From DATKEJ01 sp963768715 (GTDB lineage: Bacteria; Bacteroidota; Rhodothermia; Rhodothermales; DATKEJ01), in NCBI GenBank assembly GCA_963768715.1, contig CAVYJC010000007.1, forward strand, positions 620,001 to 684,000: 64,000 nucleotides of DNA. The letters are read 5' to 3'. A model generated the notes under the pieces. That model did not search any database. It was not told the origin of the DNA and worked only from the letters and a program-made list of their open reading frames with translations. Shown in pieces: positions 9,046-17,995 of this stretch; positions within the stretch are counted from its first letter, which is position 1; each line of letters opens with the position of its first letter. The position numbers and the translations under genes were made by a program.

Positions 9046-9412
9046 GGGGTCCCGGGGCGACATTCATCTCGATTGTGACGATACCCGAAGAGGCCTCGGC
9101 ACTGCTATCGACGGTCACCAGTGACCAATAACTAGTGGTTGCCTGCACAATGAAAGACCGCTCGAACTCATGGGCATGGGCCAAGTCACATAACTCACAA
9201 AATTGACCGTCTGCTTATTTCCTCTGCCGGCCTTAATCGACCGGCCTTCTCCGGCGGACCGGCGCCGAAGCCCCGTTTACAGGGCGCCATACCAAGCCCG
9301 GGCATTCATGCCTGGACATAATTGCGGTCGGGCATGGGTTATGGCGTCACATTTGCCCACAAGACCGGTCACTTTCATTGTATACATAGCCACCAGTGAC
9401 TAATGACTAGTG
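9046..9412. other. Non-coding gap with a 22-bp direct repeat and an inverted repeat
   Basis: No credible gene. A 22-base sequence beginning CACCAGTGAC occurs at 9116-9137 and, with about three differences, at 9391-9412; both contain degenerate ATGACTA heptamers. Between them lies an imperfect inverted repeat, GGCGCCATA at 9283-9291 against TATGGCGTC at 9340-9348, with further pairing (CCCG/CGGG) inside, plus a GGCC-rich stretch at about 9228-9265. It may be a small structured or mobile remnant; no known RNA family is recognised. Confidence 0.5.
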
Positions 9413-10402
9413 CTACCAGTCGGCCAGTCTCCCCTTCGCCATGGCCAGTCCTATTTGGGAGAAGGCAGTCTCGGCATAACCGCCGTAGTCTGTGTGGCGG
9501 CAAAGGTTCGCCAGCTCTCGATCGCCCCGCGCCGAGGGCGTCCGCCCGACACCCTCGTAGTAGAGGTAGGTAGTCTCTTCAGAGCGGAAGCAGGTCGCGA
9601 ACCAGAGGGCTCCCTCGTCCCATGTGCCGGGGCGCCCGCGTCGAAGTACGGGGTTTCCCGGATACCGCTCCCACCGACGGAGATCGCGCGATCTGGCGAG
9701 TCCTATGGCCTCCGGGTAATCTGTGAATCGGCGACACCCCCCGTAGGCCATCAGGAACCAGTCATCCTCGCGCCACACTCTGGCGGTGGAAATCGAGTGC
9801 TCGTCGAACTGCCCTGCGATCCTGGAAGGTGTCAGAATCTCTTGAACGCCTGCTTGATCAAAGTGGATGCCATCCGGGCTTTCCACGATATAGAACGAAA
9901 ACACGCCCTCCGAAGCAAGTCGCTGAAAAATGAGGTGCACCCTGTTGTCGAGCGCCACGACTTCGGGCGCCATTCCCTCGATGATTGGCGAGCCGTGTTT
10001 TTCGAACGCCACGCCATCCTCGGAAACCGCCAGGCCGATGTGGGAAGGAACGTTCCACGATCTCCAGTCGGATCGGTGGGCAGTGTAGTAGACGAACAGC
10101 CGATCATCCAGAACAATGCCTGCAGGATCCAGAATGTGACCGGAATCGAAGGCATTCGGATCATCACCCACACGGATGGACGGTACATCGGGTAGATCCC
10201 AGGCGACGGGATCAAATGCGCTCCCATCCCCCGTAGCCACCCCAATCTCGTCATGGCCTCGTTCGTCTTGACCGCGGTATATCAGGAGGTGACGGCCCCG
10301 AAAACGGACGATATCGGGATTGGCTGCGTGCACGGAGTGAAACGAGCCGGGAAGTCGCGCGATGACAGGATTCTGAGAGAATTTGCGGAAACGCTCTGAC
10401 AT
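9413..10402 (-). CDS. Five-bladed beta-propeller glycosidase-like protein (GH43/GH117/GH130-like)
   Basis: A 329-residue protein built of repeated propeller strands with acidic residues at blade starts: SVHAANPDIVRFRGRHLLIY, IGLAVSEDGVAFEKHG, APEVVALDNRVHLIF and IGLARSRDLRRWERYPGNPV. This is the sequence style of family 43/32/117/130-like glycosidases and phosphorylases; the exact family is not resolved. No signal peptide is seen, so it is probably cytoplasmic and acts on imported oligosaccharides. An upstream ATG at 10456 would place the start inside the terminator hairpin of the next gene, so I prefer ATG 10402. The stop lies beside the second 22-bp direct repeat. Confidence 0.75.
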   Translation of the reverse strand: MSERFRKFSQNPVIARLPGSFHSVHAANPDIVRFRGRHLLIYRGQDERGHDEIGVATGDGSAFDPVAWDLPDVPSIRVGDDPNAFDSGHILDPAGIVLDDRLFVYYTAHRSDWRSWNVPSHIGLAVSEDGVAFEKHGSPIIEGMAPEVVALDNRVHLIFQRLASEGVFSFYIVESPDGIHFDQAGVQEILTPSRIAGQFDEHSISTARVWREDDWFLMAYGGCRRFTDYPEAIGLARSRDLRRWERYPGNPVLRRGRPGTWDEGALWFATCFRSEETTYLYYEGVGRTPSARGDRELANLCRHTDYGGYAETAFSQIGLAMAKGRLADW

Positions 10403-10442
10403 GTTGGAGGCATTAAGATCCGGTACCGACACGCCAAAATAA

Positions 10443-10471
10443 GAGGGGCGGCTCATACGAACCGCCCCTCT
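10443..10471 (-). terminator. Intrinsic terminator of the first T9SS cargo gene
   Basis: On the minus strand an AGAGGGGCGGTT stem pairs with its complement AGCCGCCCCTCT across a short loop and is followed by TATTTT. It lies about 30 bases past the stop at 10499. Confidence 0.8.
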
Positions 10472-10498
10472 CTGATCCAGATGGATCGGACCGCCTGT

Positions 10499-11743
10499 CT
10501 ACTTCAGCAGAACGATGTTGTCGGTGTCGACAAAGTTGAGGCCCCGTACAACGATCGTGTAAGTACCGCTCGGGAATTCGGCGCCGTCCAGACGGAAGAG
10601 CCGGCTCACGTTCGCCTCCATTCTGCCGTCAAACAGCGTCGTCAAACGCTGCCCGAGGATGTCGTAGACGTCGATCCTGACATCCTGCTCAACTGCCACG
10701 AGAAGCGAGAAGCTCGTCGATGGATTGAACGGATTGGGGTAGGCGCCCGATAGGAAGTGCGTACCCGGAAGCTCGGACAGGATTTCAACCATCGAACTGT
10801 AGGTTGAAGCGCCGTCCAGATCGATCTGCCGCAGACGAAATCGCTGGAGACCGTCTTCGTCCGACTGCACTGTGTACGAGTAATGTCGAGACGATTGGGT
10901 AGTGCCGGCGCCGGGGACATATCCCACCTCTTGCCACAATCCGCGATTAGATGACTGCTCAATCGCAAATCCGGCATTGTTCGTTTCCGAGGCGGTCTGC
11001 CACTCGACCGAGTAACCCGTTCGCATCCTGATCACATTGAACGAAACCAGCTCGACAGGTAGCACTACGAAGGGATCCGGCGACTGAATGTTCGTCGTGC
11101 GGTTACCATTTGAGTACTGCGCACCTTGCCAGTTTCCGTTCTTCGTGCTCGCGCTGTTGGAGGTCGTTATCGCAACACCCGTCCAGCTCACGTCACCGGG
11201 CTTACTCAGAACGCCGCCGAAGTAGATATAAATCGGCTTCGTCAGGTCGATGGTTGTGAACTGAACAGTTATGCCATGCTCCGTAGCGGTACACGTTGAG
11301 AAGCTGGGGTTGTGGTGTCCCAACGAATCCCCAAACACGGCATAGAAAGTCGCATTCTGAGCCGATATGGGTCCGGAGACATCATCGATGACGATCGCTG
11401 TGCCGTCATTGTTCTTGCTCAGGGTATCGATCGTGGTATTGAACGGAGCCAGGTCGATGAATCCCCACGAGCCGGAGGTAATCGATTCCAGGCAGAAGTC
11501 AACCGTCCACGGACCGTGGCTGACGGGGGTGACGGCACTCATGATATGAGGGACCGTCATGCCTTCCGTGTAGCCTTTCCCGTTACCGGTGAGCCATTGG
11601 AGCTTCTGGTTACCCCAAACTTCGAAACTCTGGACACGGTTACCGAGTCTCGTCACCTGGGCGGTGGCGTCGGTGCTCATGAGAGACAGGACGCCTATGA
11701 ATAACAGAACGAGGTGACTCGTCCTGAGTGGTAGCATTTTCAT
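10499..11743 (-). CDS. Secreted protein with T9SS C-terminal sorting domain
   Basis: A 414-residue secreted protein. The signal peptide runs from MKMLPLRTSHLVLLFIGVLS to about residue 29 (ATA-Q). Residues about 30-215 form a beta-rich domain I do not recognise. From about 225 comes LPVELVSFNV, a fibronectin-like module (NNAGFAIEQS), then the sorting domain beginning YPNPFNPSTSFSL and ending NIVLLK. Such tails direct outer-membrane translocation by T9SS in Bacteroidota and relatives. The last 190 residues closely resemble the protein encoded at 13659-14828, whose N-terminus differs. It has its own terminator and probably its own promoter upstream of 11743. Confidence 0.88.
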   Translation of the reverse strand: MKMLPLRTSHLVLLFIGVLSLMSTDATAQVTRLGNRVQSFEVWGNQKLQWLTGNGKGYTEGMTVPHIMSAVTPVSHGPWTVDFCLESITSGSWGFIDLAPFNTTIDTLSKNNDGTAIVIDDVSGPISAQNATFYAVFGDSLGHHNPSFSTCTATEHGITVQFTTIDLTKPIYIYFGGVLSKPGDVSWTGVAITTSNSASTKNGNWQGAQYSNGNRTTNIQSPDPFVVLPVELVSFNVIRMRTGYSVEWQTASETNNAGFAIEQSSNRGLWQEVGYVPGAGTTQSSRHYSYTVQSDEDGLQRFRLRQIDLDGASTYSSMVEILSELPGTHFLSGAYPNPFNPSTSFSLLVAVEQDVRIDVYDILGQRLTTLFDGRMEANVSRLFRLDGAEFPSGTYTIVVRGLNFVDTDNIVLLK

Positions 11744-11971
11744 TATAGGTCAAATAGTTAGGTTGATATATACACAACCTCATGACCTGGAGGGTGGATG
11801 TCGTTAAGCCCTGGGAGGCGGAAGCGCCAGTCTGACGCGGAGACCGATTTGCTAGAGCGGCTGTCGCGTGAGTATCGAGGCTTGAAACCACGCAGTCACC
11901 ACAGATTTCTGAGGGGCGGCCATATTACGTCGGCCGCAACCTCTATCAAATAGTTCGCAGAAGATTATTGT

Positions 11972-13576
11972 TCAGCAGCCGCAGAGATTAACCACCATGC
12001 CCATGGCCTCAAAGGCGGCGGCTTTGGCCTCGAGGGCCGCTCTCGCGCCGCCGGCATTGGGTGCGTACGCGACGTGAATATGATTTGCACGATGGCGCGC
12101 CATCATCTGATCGCGCGACACGCCTTCGAGGACGGCATGCATGATGGGCCATTGCGGTGTCGTCTCCTTCCAGCGCCGCTCTGTCTCGGCCTGCGGGAGC
12201 GCAACAACGTTGGCCAGACCCAGATCCGCGTTGAGCCTGTCACCTTCGACAAATACTCGACTCCATACGATTTGACCTGGTCTGCTGACGCCCTTCAGCG
12301 TACCGCCGCCAAGATGGAAATACATGGGTGGTTGCCGCTCGCTCGAGGCACCGGCGTATCCATTGATGAAATGCGCGGCAGGAGCAGCTCCGGATATTTC
12401 GAAAACCCAGACGAAATCGTCCCCAAACTGTTCGCCCCAGCGGAGGTCATGCAGCGTGTTCTCCGGCGGAAATCCGAGACGCGTCCACACCCGATGCGTG
12501 ACCAGCGCGTCGACCCCGGCACACTCGTCCACTTCGTTGAAATGAGGGATGGCACTTCCCGCGTAGAGTCTACGCCGGCCATCCGATGAAAAGACTGGTG
12601 GTCGATCCGTGTTGTTGAGAAGACCTTCGGCAAGGTCGGACGCCGGAAGCAGATCCTTCAATCCCTGCTGGTACTGAATGCCGATTGCATCGCAGCCGAA
12701 CTCGTCTGCCAGTCGGACGGCCGCCACATACATCTTCAGTTGCAGATGGATCTGATGATCCGTCAGTTCGGTTTTCTCGTCCTCTCCGACGAGGAAACGC
12801 ACGCCGCGCGCATCGAGCCACTGTCGACAAGCCCGGGCATCGTCATCGGAAACCTGCGTCGTCGCAAAGTACAGTGTGCTCTGGCTGAGTCGTTCCTTGA
12901 ACAGACCCGTTGGATTAAGCAGGTGATCCGGAATGATGGCGTTGAACATCCCCATGCAGCCCTCGTCGAAGACGCCGAGAATGGCCTTCCGGGATCGGAG
13001 ATCGTCGGCGACTTCCAGTCCGACTCGGCGATTCTCCGGCGCCGCATCGGCTTCGCCGAATGGCCGAACGTGGCTCGTATCGTGCTCGATGGAGCCGGAC
13101 TCCAGCCACGAATTCAGGCCGTCGAGGAAATAGGAGTCGTCGAACGCTTCACTCCAGAGCGTGCTGTAGGGTACCCCCGCTTTTGACAGACTTCCATTCA
13201 TGTTGAGCATCCCGACGAGTCCCGGCCACGTACCGCTCCAGTTCGCCAGTGTCAAGATTGGCGCACGATGCGTCATCAGGCCGTGCAGGATATGATGTGA
13301 ATATTGCCAGGCGGTGAAGACGACGATGATCGGTATTTCGGGATCCAGACGTCGAAAGACCTCGAGGCCGTGTTTCTGAGAGTCGATGAAACCATGGCCG
13401 CGCGCTTCATCGAACGGATGGGCGCGTATAGCGTCGTATCCGAGGCTTTCGATCACCTGCGTGATCTTCTCCTCCACCTTCTTCTGTACAGGCCAGCAGT
13501 TCTGATTGGCGGCTGGGCGGAGGTCACCGTTTGCGAGGATGTAGACGGAATTCTTGTTCATTGTGCGCACAACCAT
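11972..13576 (-). CDS. L-fucose/L-arabinose isomerase-like protein
   Basis: A 534-residue protein of the fucose/arabinose isomerase type. I start it at ATG 13576 (second choice 13561); the frame is open further upstream, but that part overlaps the terminator and the reverse of the T9SS gene. Supporting stretches are IPIIVVFTAWQYSHHI, LTLANWSGTWPGLVGMLN, AILGVFDEGCMGMFNAIIPD (metal-binding Glu/Asp zone) and DEFGCDAIGIQYQQGLKDL. The family interconverts aldoses and ketoses, usually with Mn2+, in the cytoplasm. The nearby ribulokinase-type gene (16127-17779) could use its product. The substrate is uncertain because only general family features are visible. Confidence 0.75.
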   Translation of the reverse strand: MVVRTMNKNSVYILANGDLRPAANQNCWPVQKKVEEKITQVIESLGYDAIRAHPFDEARGHGFIDSQKHGLEVFRRLDPEIPIIVVFTAWQYSHHILHGLMTHRAPILTLANWSGTWPGLVGMLNMNGSLSKAGVPYSTLWSEAFDDSYFLDGLNSWLESGSIEHDTSHVRPFGEADAAPENRRVGLEVADDLRSRKAILGVFDEGCMGMFNAIIPDHLLNPTGLFKERLSQSTLYFATTQVSDDDARACRQWLDARGVRFLVGEDEKTELTDHQIHLQLKMYVAAVRLADEFGCDAIGIQYQQGLKDLLPASDLAEGLLNNTDRPPVFSSDGRRRLYAGSAIPHFNEVDECAGVDALVTHRVWTRLGFPPENTLHDLRWGEQFGDDFVWVFEISGAAPAAHFINGYAGASSERQPPMYFHLGGGTLKGVSRPGQIVWSRVFVEGDRLNADLGLANVVALPQAETERRWKETTPQWPIMHAVLEGVSRDQMMARHRANHIHVAYAPNAGGARAALEAKAAAFEAMGMVVNLCGC

Positions 13577-13608
13577 TAGGGCGTAATCCGGAACCCGGGT
13601 AAAATAAG

Positions 13609-13638
13609 AAAGGCCGGACCCTGATGGATCCGGCCTTT
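13609..13638 (-). terminator. Intrinsic terminator of the second T9SS cargo gene
   Basis: A strong stem (AAAGGCCGGA with TCCGGCCTTT) 21 bases beyond the stop at 13659, followed on the minus strand by CTTATTTT. It separates the T9SS gene from the isomerase gene downstream. Confidence 0.85.
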
Positions 13639-13658
13639 CAAGCCTTTGAGGCGTTGCT

Positions 13659-14828
13659 CTACTTGAGGAGCACCAGGTTGCGGCTGTCGCGGAAGTTCTC
13701 TCCTTCGACGACGACCGTGTAGGTGCCACTCGTCCAGTTCGCTGCACTGACCGAGAAGGTCCGAGCCACGTTGGCTTCGAGCGTCCCACGGAACAACTGC
13801 GACACCTGACGGCCCAGCATGTCGTAGACGTCGATCGTGACGTTCTGCTCATGGCTGACTGCCAGCGAGAAGCTGGTGGTCGGGTTGAACGGGTTCGGAT
13901 AAGCGTCCGACAGCACGTGCGTGCCCGGCACTTCCGACGTCACTTCCACAGTGGAACTGTACGTGAACCCGCCATCGAGATCGACTTGCTTCAGTCTAAA
14001 CTTGTGCAAGCCGACCGATATGTCATTCACCGTGAAGGTGTAGTCATTGACATTGAGCGAGTTTCCGGCTCCGGGCACAAACGCCACTTCCTCGAATGGA
14101 GCGCCATTGTCGGAGTGCTCGATCGCGAATCCGGCGTTGTTCCCTTCACTGGCGGTTTCCCAGTTCAGCACGACGTTGGTGCCCTCGAGAACGGCATCGA
14201 ACGACGTGAGCTCCACCGGGAGGATACCCAGGTTGGCAGTACCGCAGACACACTTGGACGATGAACCTGGAATCAGGTCGTTTTCGTTGTCGCACGTACC
14301 ATTGCCGTCAGTATCAACCTTGTCGCTCTGTTGGCCCCAGCTCAGGCAGACTGAAACAAAGGTGCTGTCACCAAGCGAAACGGGACACTGCACAACCACG
14401 CTGTCCGCGGTCATAATGACACCCGAAGTCGTACCTTTGTCCCAGCATGTGTCCCCGTCCTCGTCTGAGGCGTTGGGATCACCGCTAACAGGGTATTGCC
14501 TATAGCAACTACCCGTTAAGGCATTACCGCCGTCCGTGGCAACAAACATGCCGATATCGTATCGCGCTTGGGCGTTACCATCGCCGACATTGACCTCCAT
14601 GGAGACTGCGGCAGAACCCAACGTGCCCTCATTACAACCTTCGAGAATGCTGAGGACTGTAACGGTAAAGTCCTGGCTGTCGTTCGCGGTACAGTTCTGA
14701 GCGCCGCCGGCCTGGTCTTCCATGCATTGCCCATACGCCTGCGCCTGGGCGGTCTGCGTTCCAAACACAGCCACGACCAACAGGATCGTCGACAGGGCGG
14801 CAAGTGATTTAATAGTAGCTTTGATCAT
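13659..14828 (-). CDS. Secreted protein with Cys-rich N-domain and T9SS sorting tail
   Basis: A 389-residue secreted protein. The signal peptide is MIKATIKSLAALSTILLVVA through AQA (about 30 residues). Residues about 30-195 contain eight or more Cys, spaced as expected for disulfides, and a DTDGNGTCDNEND stretch that looks like a calcium-binding loop. From about 200 the sequence is LPVELTSFDAVLEGTNVVLN, then a fibronectin-like module, then YPNPFNPTTSFSLA and the terminal RNLVLLK. The C-terminal half is paralogous to the protein at 10499-11743. The N-domain is not recognised. It is transcribed alone and ends in a terminator. Confidence 0.88.
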   Translation of the reverse strand: MIKATIKSLAALSTILLVVAVFGTQTAQAQAYGQCMEDQAGGAQNCTANDSQDFTVTVLSILEGCNEGTLGSAAVSMEVNVGDGNAQARYDIGMFVATDGGNALTGSCYRQYPVSGDPNASDEDGDTCWDKGTTSGVIMTADSVVVQCPVSLGDSTFVSVCLSWGQQSDKVDTDGNGTCDNENDLIPGSSSKCVCGTANLGILPVELTSFDAVLEGTNVVLNWETASEGNNAGFAIEHSDNGAPFEEVAFVPGAGNSLNVNDYTFTVNDISVGLHKFRLKQVDLDGGFTYSSTVEVTSEVPGTHVLSDAYPNPFNPTTSFSLAVSHEQNVTIDVYDMLGRQVSQLFRGTLEANVARTFSVSAANWTSGTYTVVVEGENFRDSRNLVLLK

Positions 14829-15038
14829 GTGATTCAGTGGTTAAGTGGTGCGCTCGACAATCTCAAGCTGAGCACAATTCAAGTAAACTAAGGTTACGCC
14901 TCCCGAGAGAGGTTTCTTCAGCCTGATTCGGCTAAGTAAGCAACGAGATATTAATCGTTGAACGGCGCAAAACCAAATTTCAGAGACATTTCTTGGGACA
15001 ATTTTCCGTCCCATCCGAGATATCCTAAAGGTCTAACT

Positions 15039-16094
15039 CTAAATGACTTCCCTCTCGTTAGCCTCCGGCAATGCCGGGAATGCCGAGGTGGGCAGCGTCT
15101 GGTACCAGTACGAGACCGAAGACACATCGTCCTGTAGAGGCAGGTATCTCGTCCTACTACGCCAACCGAGCGCTTGAAGTGTAATCTTCAGCTTCTTGGA
15201 AAAGAACACGGGATCCAAGACATGAAAACGGTACATCGTCAAACGAGACCCGACCCCATCTCCCGACACCTTCTGGTATCCGAGGTAAGGCGCCGAATAG
15301 TCTTCGCCGAAGCACCAGGCGCCACCGAAGTAGTCCTCCGTCCCGGTTCCGCAAATCGTTGGAAACTCCCCGTCGTCGTCGATAAACATCTTGATCTCTC
15401 CCTCTCCCCACCAGCCTTCCGTATTCTGCTGCCACGAAACGAAGGTCCCGACGAACTGGCCGGCTCCCTCGACGCCGTCAAGCAGCGTGTAGGGCACACC
15501 GTACTTGAACGGGGTTCTCCCGCCTCCATTGAGCATGCAGGTACAGCGCGTCGTCCGGTACCGGCTCGAGCGTGAAATCGATCTGGTAGAACAGGTGCTT
15601 GAGTTCCTCCGGAGCCTGGTTCTCAACGGTAATCCTTGCCCGTTCCGGCGAAACGGCATAGGGAAGTAGCAATTCATGCCTCCCGACGGATTCACGTTGA
15701 TGGGAATCGAAGCGATCTTCTGGCGCGTGTTCCATGAGTTGCAGAAGAAGTCGCCGATCGGCGTTTCAATGGAGGGGCGATCGCTTCCGTCCCAGTAAAC
15801 GCGCAGAACCACGTCCCGATGGCATTTGGAGTCGAGTGTCATCCAGATATGACGAATGCAGCCGGGACCCTCGTGATCCATCAGCACAGCTGTCTCACCC
15901 GCCTCAATGGCGATGCACGGCGACAGTTTCCAGCCCGGCCCGAGTTCTCGTGCGTTATTTGCAGAGGGCGGATGGAGGGTCGTCTCTGCCGTCGCGCGGC
16001 CGCCGCCTCCTGGAACGCCGCCTGGATTTTCCGCTGAGATGGATCGCGAAACGGCGTTCCGCTTCATAAAGATGTTGCTGAGATCGATAAGCAT
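15039..16094 (-). CDS. DUF2961 family protein with two compensating frame changes
   Basis: The outer parts share one frame: SRSISAENPGGVPGGGGRAT and GPGCIRHIWMTL at the start; GVPYTLLDGVEGAGQFVGT, GWWGEGEIKMFIDDDGEFP and GTGTEDYFGGAW later, all typical of DUF2961. The middle (15515-15644) makes sense only in another frame (ARITVENQAPEELKHLFYQI). Missing T in GTTCC at about 15644 and an extra G in the GGGG run at 15511-15514 explain both switches. DUF2961 proteins have a jelly-roll fold and recur in glycan-degradation loci; at least some act as glycoside hydrolases on plant or bacterial polysaccharides. No signal peptide is visible. The gene ends 55 bases short of 14984 and starts 33 bases after the kinase gene, suggesting an operon with it. 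Confidence 0.85.
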   Translation of the reverse strand: MLIDLSNIFMKRNAVSRSISAENPGGVPGGGGRATAETTLHPPSANNARELGPGWKLSPCIAIEAGETAVLMDHEGPGCIRHIWMTLDSKCHRDVVLRVYWDGSDRPSIETPIGDFFCNSWNTRQKIASIPINVNPSGGMNCYFPMPFRRNGQGLPLRTRLRRNSSTCSTRSISRSSRYRTTRCTCMLNGGGRTPFKYGVPYTLLDGVEGAGQFVGTFVSWQQNTEGWWGEGEIKMFIDDDGEFPTICGTGTEDYFGGAWCFGEDYSAPYLGYQKVSGDGVGSRLTMYRFHVLDPVFFSKKLKITLQALGWRSRTRYLPLQDDVSSVSYWYQTLPTSAFPALPEANEREVI

Positions 16095-16126
16095 CTCGGT
16101 TCTGTGGCCCCCCTCAAAAGTTCGGT

Positions 16127-17779
16127 TCAGGATTCCTGGATACGGCGTAATCGACGCAACGACTTCATTACCGGGTTACGTCCTCGGCCAAAGTAATCGT
16201 AAAGTTCGAGATACTCTTTGAAGATCTCATCGTATGTGACACGCGCCTCGGTCCGGGGAATGAACGTTCTCGCGATGCGTGTACCGAGGTGTTCCGCCGC
16301 TTCCGAAACGGATGGGAAAAGGCCTGCTGCGGCGCTTCCGAGTATCGCTGCGCCCCTGGCTGAGACTTCAGGAGAATCGACGACGAGCACTTCCCGTCCC
16401 AAAACGTCTGCGTATATCTGGGCTACGACCGAATTGCTTGCGAGCGTTCCGCCGGCGCGAATGTTCTGGATCCCCAGACCGGCCGACTCAAACGCGTCAA
16501 CGATAACGCGCGTCCCGTATGCAGTGGCTTCGATCAATGCCCGGTAGATCTCCTCGGGTCTCGTTGAAAGTGTTACGCCAAGAATGAGACCGCTCAAGTC
16601 GGCGTCAACCAGGGTAGATCGGTTCCCGTTGAGCCAGTCGAGGGCAAGCAGGCCTGATTCTCCCGGCCTCAGCGTCGACGCGAGTTCGGAAAGATATTCG
16701 TGTGGTGATTGGCCTGCGCGCACCGCTTCACGGGCATAGGCGGGGGGCAGCGCGTTGTCGACAATCCAGGCGAGGCAGTCCCCGCTCGCGGCCTGGCCCG
16801 CCTCATAGCCGTAGAGTCCGGCGATGATTCCGTCACGCACGACGCCGGCGATCCCGGGCACAGGCTTTTCTTCGTCTGCCAGGAGCATGTGGCATGTAGA
16901 CGTGCCCATGATCATGAACAGGTCTCCTGCCCGGCTCGAGCCGCCACCGATCGCGGCCGCATGGGCGTCGATGATCGGCGACGCAACCTGGACGTCACCC
17001 GCCAACCCCATTCGGCGACCCCACTCCGGAAGGAGCGGTCCGACTGTATATCCAGGAGCTCGAATATCTCCAGATACCTTCTGCGAGAATAGATCACCTA
17101 ACCGGGAATCGAGTGAGGTCAGAAACTGTCTGCCGGGATACCCATCCTCCGAATGCCACAGCGCCTTGTATCCAGCTGCACAACTGTTCCGGGCGAGCCT
17201 GCCGGTCAGCTGCCAGACTACCCAGTCTGCCCCTTCGAGAATGCAGTCTGCGGCCTCGTACAGCGCCGGGGAGTCCTCGAGGATCTCCAATGCTTTAGGA
17301 AGGAGCCACTCTGACGAAATCCGGCCGCCGTATCGGGGCAGCCAGATCTCGCCGGCCGCCGTGGCCATACTATTGATGCGATCCGCCTGGGGCTGCGCCG
17401 CGTGATGTTTCCAGAGTTTCGGCCAACTGTGGGGATCGGATTTCCACTCAGGGATCCTGCATAACGGCTCGCCGGCCTTCGTAACGGGCAGCACGGTACA
17501 CGACGTAAAATCGATCCCGATTCCTACTACCTCTTCGGGTGAATAGCCCGTCTCCGACATGACGGCCGACACAGCGTCGGCCATGCAGAGGAGCCAATCG
17601 TCAGGATTCTGCAAGGCCCAATCGGGGGGAAGCGCCTCCTCCGCACCCGGAAGCACATGGTCGATGACGCCATCTGCATAGGCTCTGGCAGCCGTTCCGA
17701 CGACCTCACCACGCTCGGTTTCCAAGAGCAGGGCACGAACGGACTCCGTGCCGAAATCGAGGCCGATTACTGCGGGCAT
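16127..17779 (-). CDS. araB: Ribulokinase-type FGGY carbohydrate kinase
   Basis: A 550-residue FGGY kinase, the length of ribulokinases. N-terminal GLDFGTESVRALLLE and GIGIDFTSCTVLPV are the actin-fold phosphate loops; PEWKSDPHSWPKLWKHHAA and ASPIIDAHAAAIGGGSS are characteristic of AraB; the C-terminal FGGY-type motif is AGGTLASNSVVAQIYADVLG. It transfers phosphate from ATP to a ketopentose such as L-ribulose in the cytoplasm. Together with the fucose/arabinose isomerase-like gene it suggests L-arabinose or related pentose use, but no ribulose-5-phosphate epimerase is nearby. A heptamer repeat begins 15 bases upstream of the start codon. Confidence 0.88.
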   Translation of the reverse strand: MPAVIGLDFGTESVRALLLETERGEVVGTAARAYADGVIDHVLPGAEEALPPDWALQNPDDWLLCMADAVSAVMSETGYSPEEVVGIGIDFTSCTVLPVTKAGEPLCRIPEWKSDPHSWPKLWKHHAAQPQADRINSMATAAGEIWLPRYGGRISSEWLLPKALEILEDSPALYEAADCILEGADWVVWQLTGRLARNSCAAGYKALWHSEDGYPGRQFLTSLDSRLGDLFSQKVSGDIRAPGYTVGPLLPEWGRRMGLAGDVQVASPIIDAHAAAIGGGSSRAGDLFMIMGTSTCHMLLADEEKPVPGIAGVVRDGIIAGLYGYEAGQAASGDCLAWIVDNALPPAYAREAVRAGQSPHEYLSELASTLRPGESGLLALDWLNGNRSTLVDADLSGLILGVTLSTRPEEIYRALIEATAYGTRVIVDAFESAGLGIQNIRAGGTLASNSVVAQIYADVLGREVLVVDSPEVSARGAAILGSAAAGLFPSVSEAAEHLGTRIARTFIPRTEARVTYDEIFKEYLELYDYFGRGRNPVMKSLRRLRRIQES

Positions 17780-17794
17780 GCTTCCAGTGATTGT

Positions 17795-17836
17795 ATGACT
17801 AATGACTAATGACTAATGACTAATGACTAATGACTA
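17795..17836. repeat. Heptamer tandem repeat, ATGACTA (6 exact units)
   Basis: Six perfect ATGACTA units, then a partial ATGTAG. The array sits between 16 and 57 bases upstream of the ribulokinase ATG (minus strand), where promoter and leader should be, so copy number could affect spacing. The unit also appears in degenerate form at 9116-9137 and 9391-9412. Confidence 0.95.
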
Positions 17837-17995
17837 ATGTAGTCAGGCGGAGCAAAATTCATGAGGCGGCACACGGTGTGATTAGCGTAATTCGCTTGAA
17901 TTAGTTCACTGCCACCGACCACGGTGCGCAGATGATTAGTGAGGACACTCCGTACCTTCGGGCCGACTGCCGAATGAAGGCAAAACTTGCGACCC

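Noticed and set aside
8390..9184. Minus-strand frame with repeats of the type PRTSDVG
   Set aside because: It is a translation of the heptamer array plus the reverse of the PycTM-type gene; a 7-base repeat gives a 7-residue repeat in any open frame.
13577..13852. Longer N-terminus for the isomerase-like protein
   Set aside because: It would cross a strong terminator and the 3' half of the T9SS gene in another frame, with no homology.
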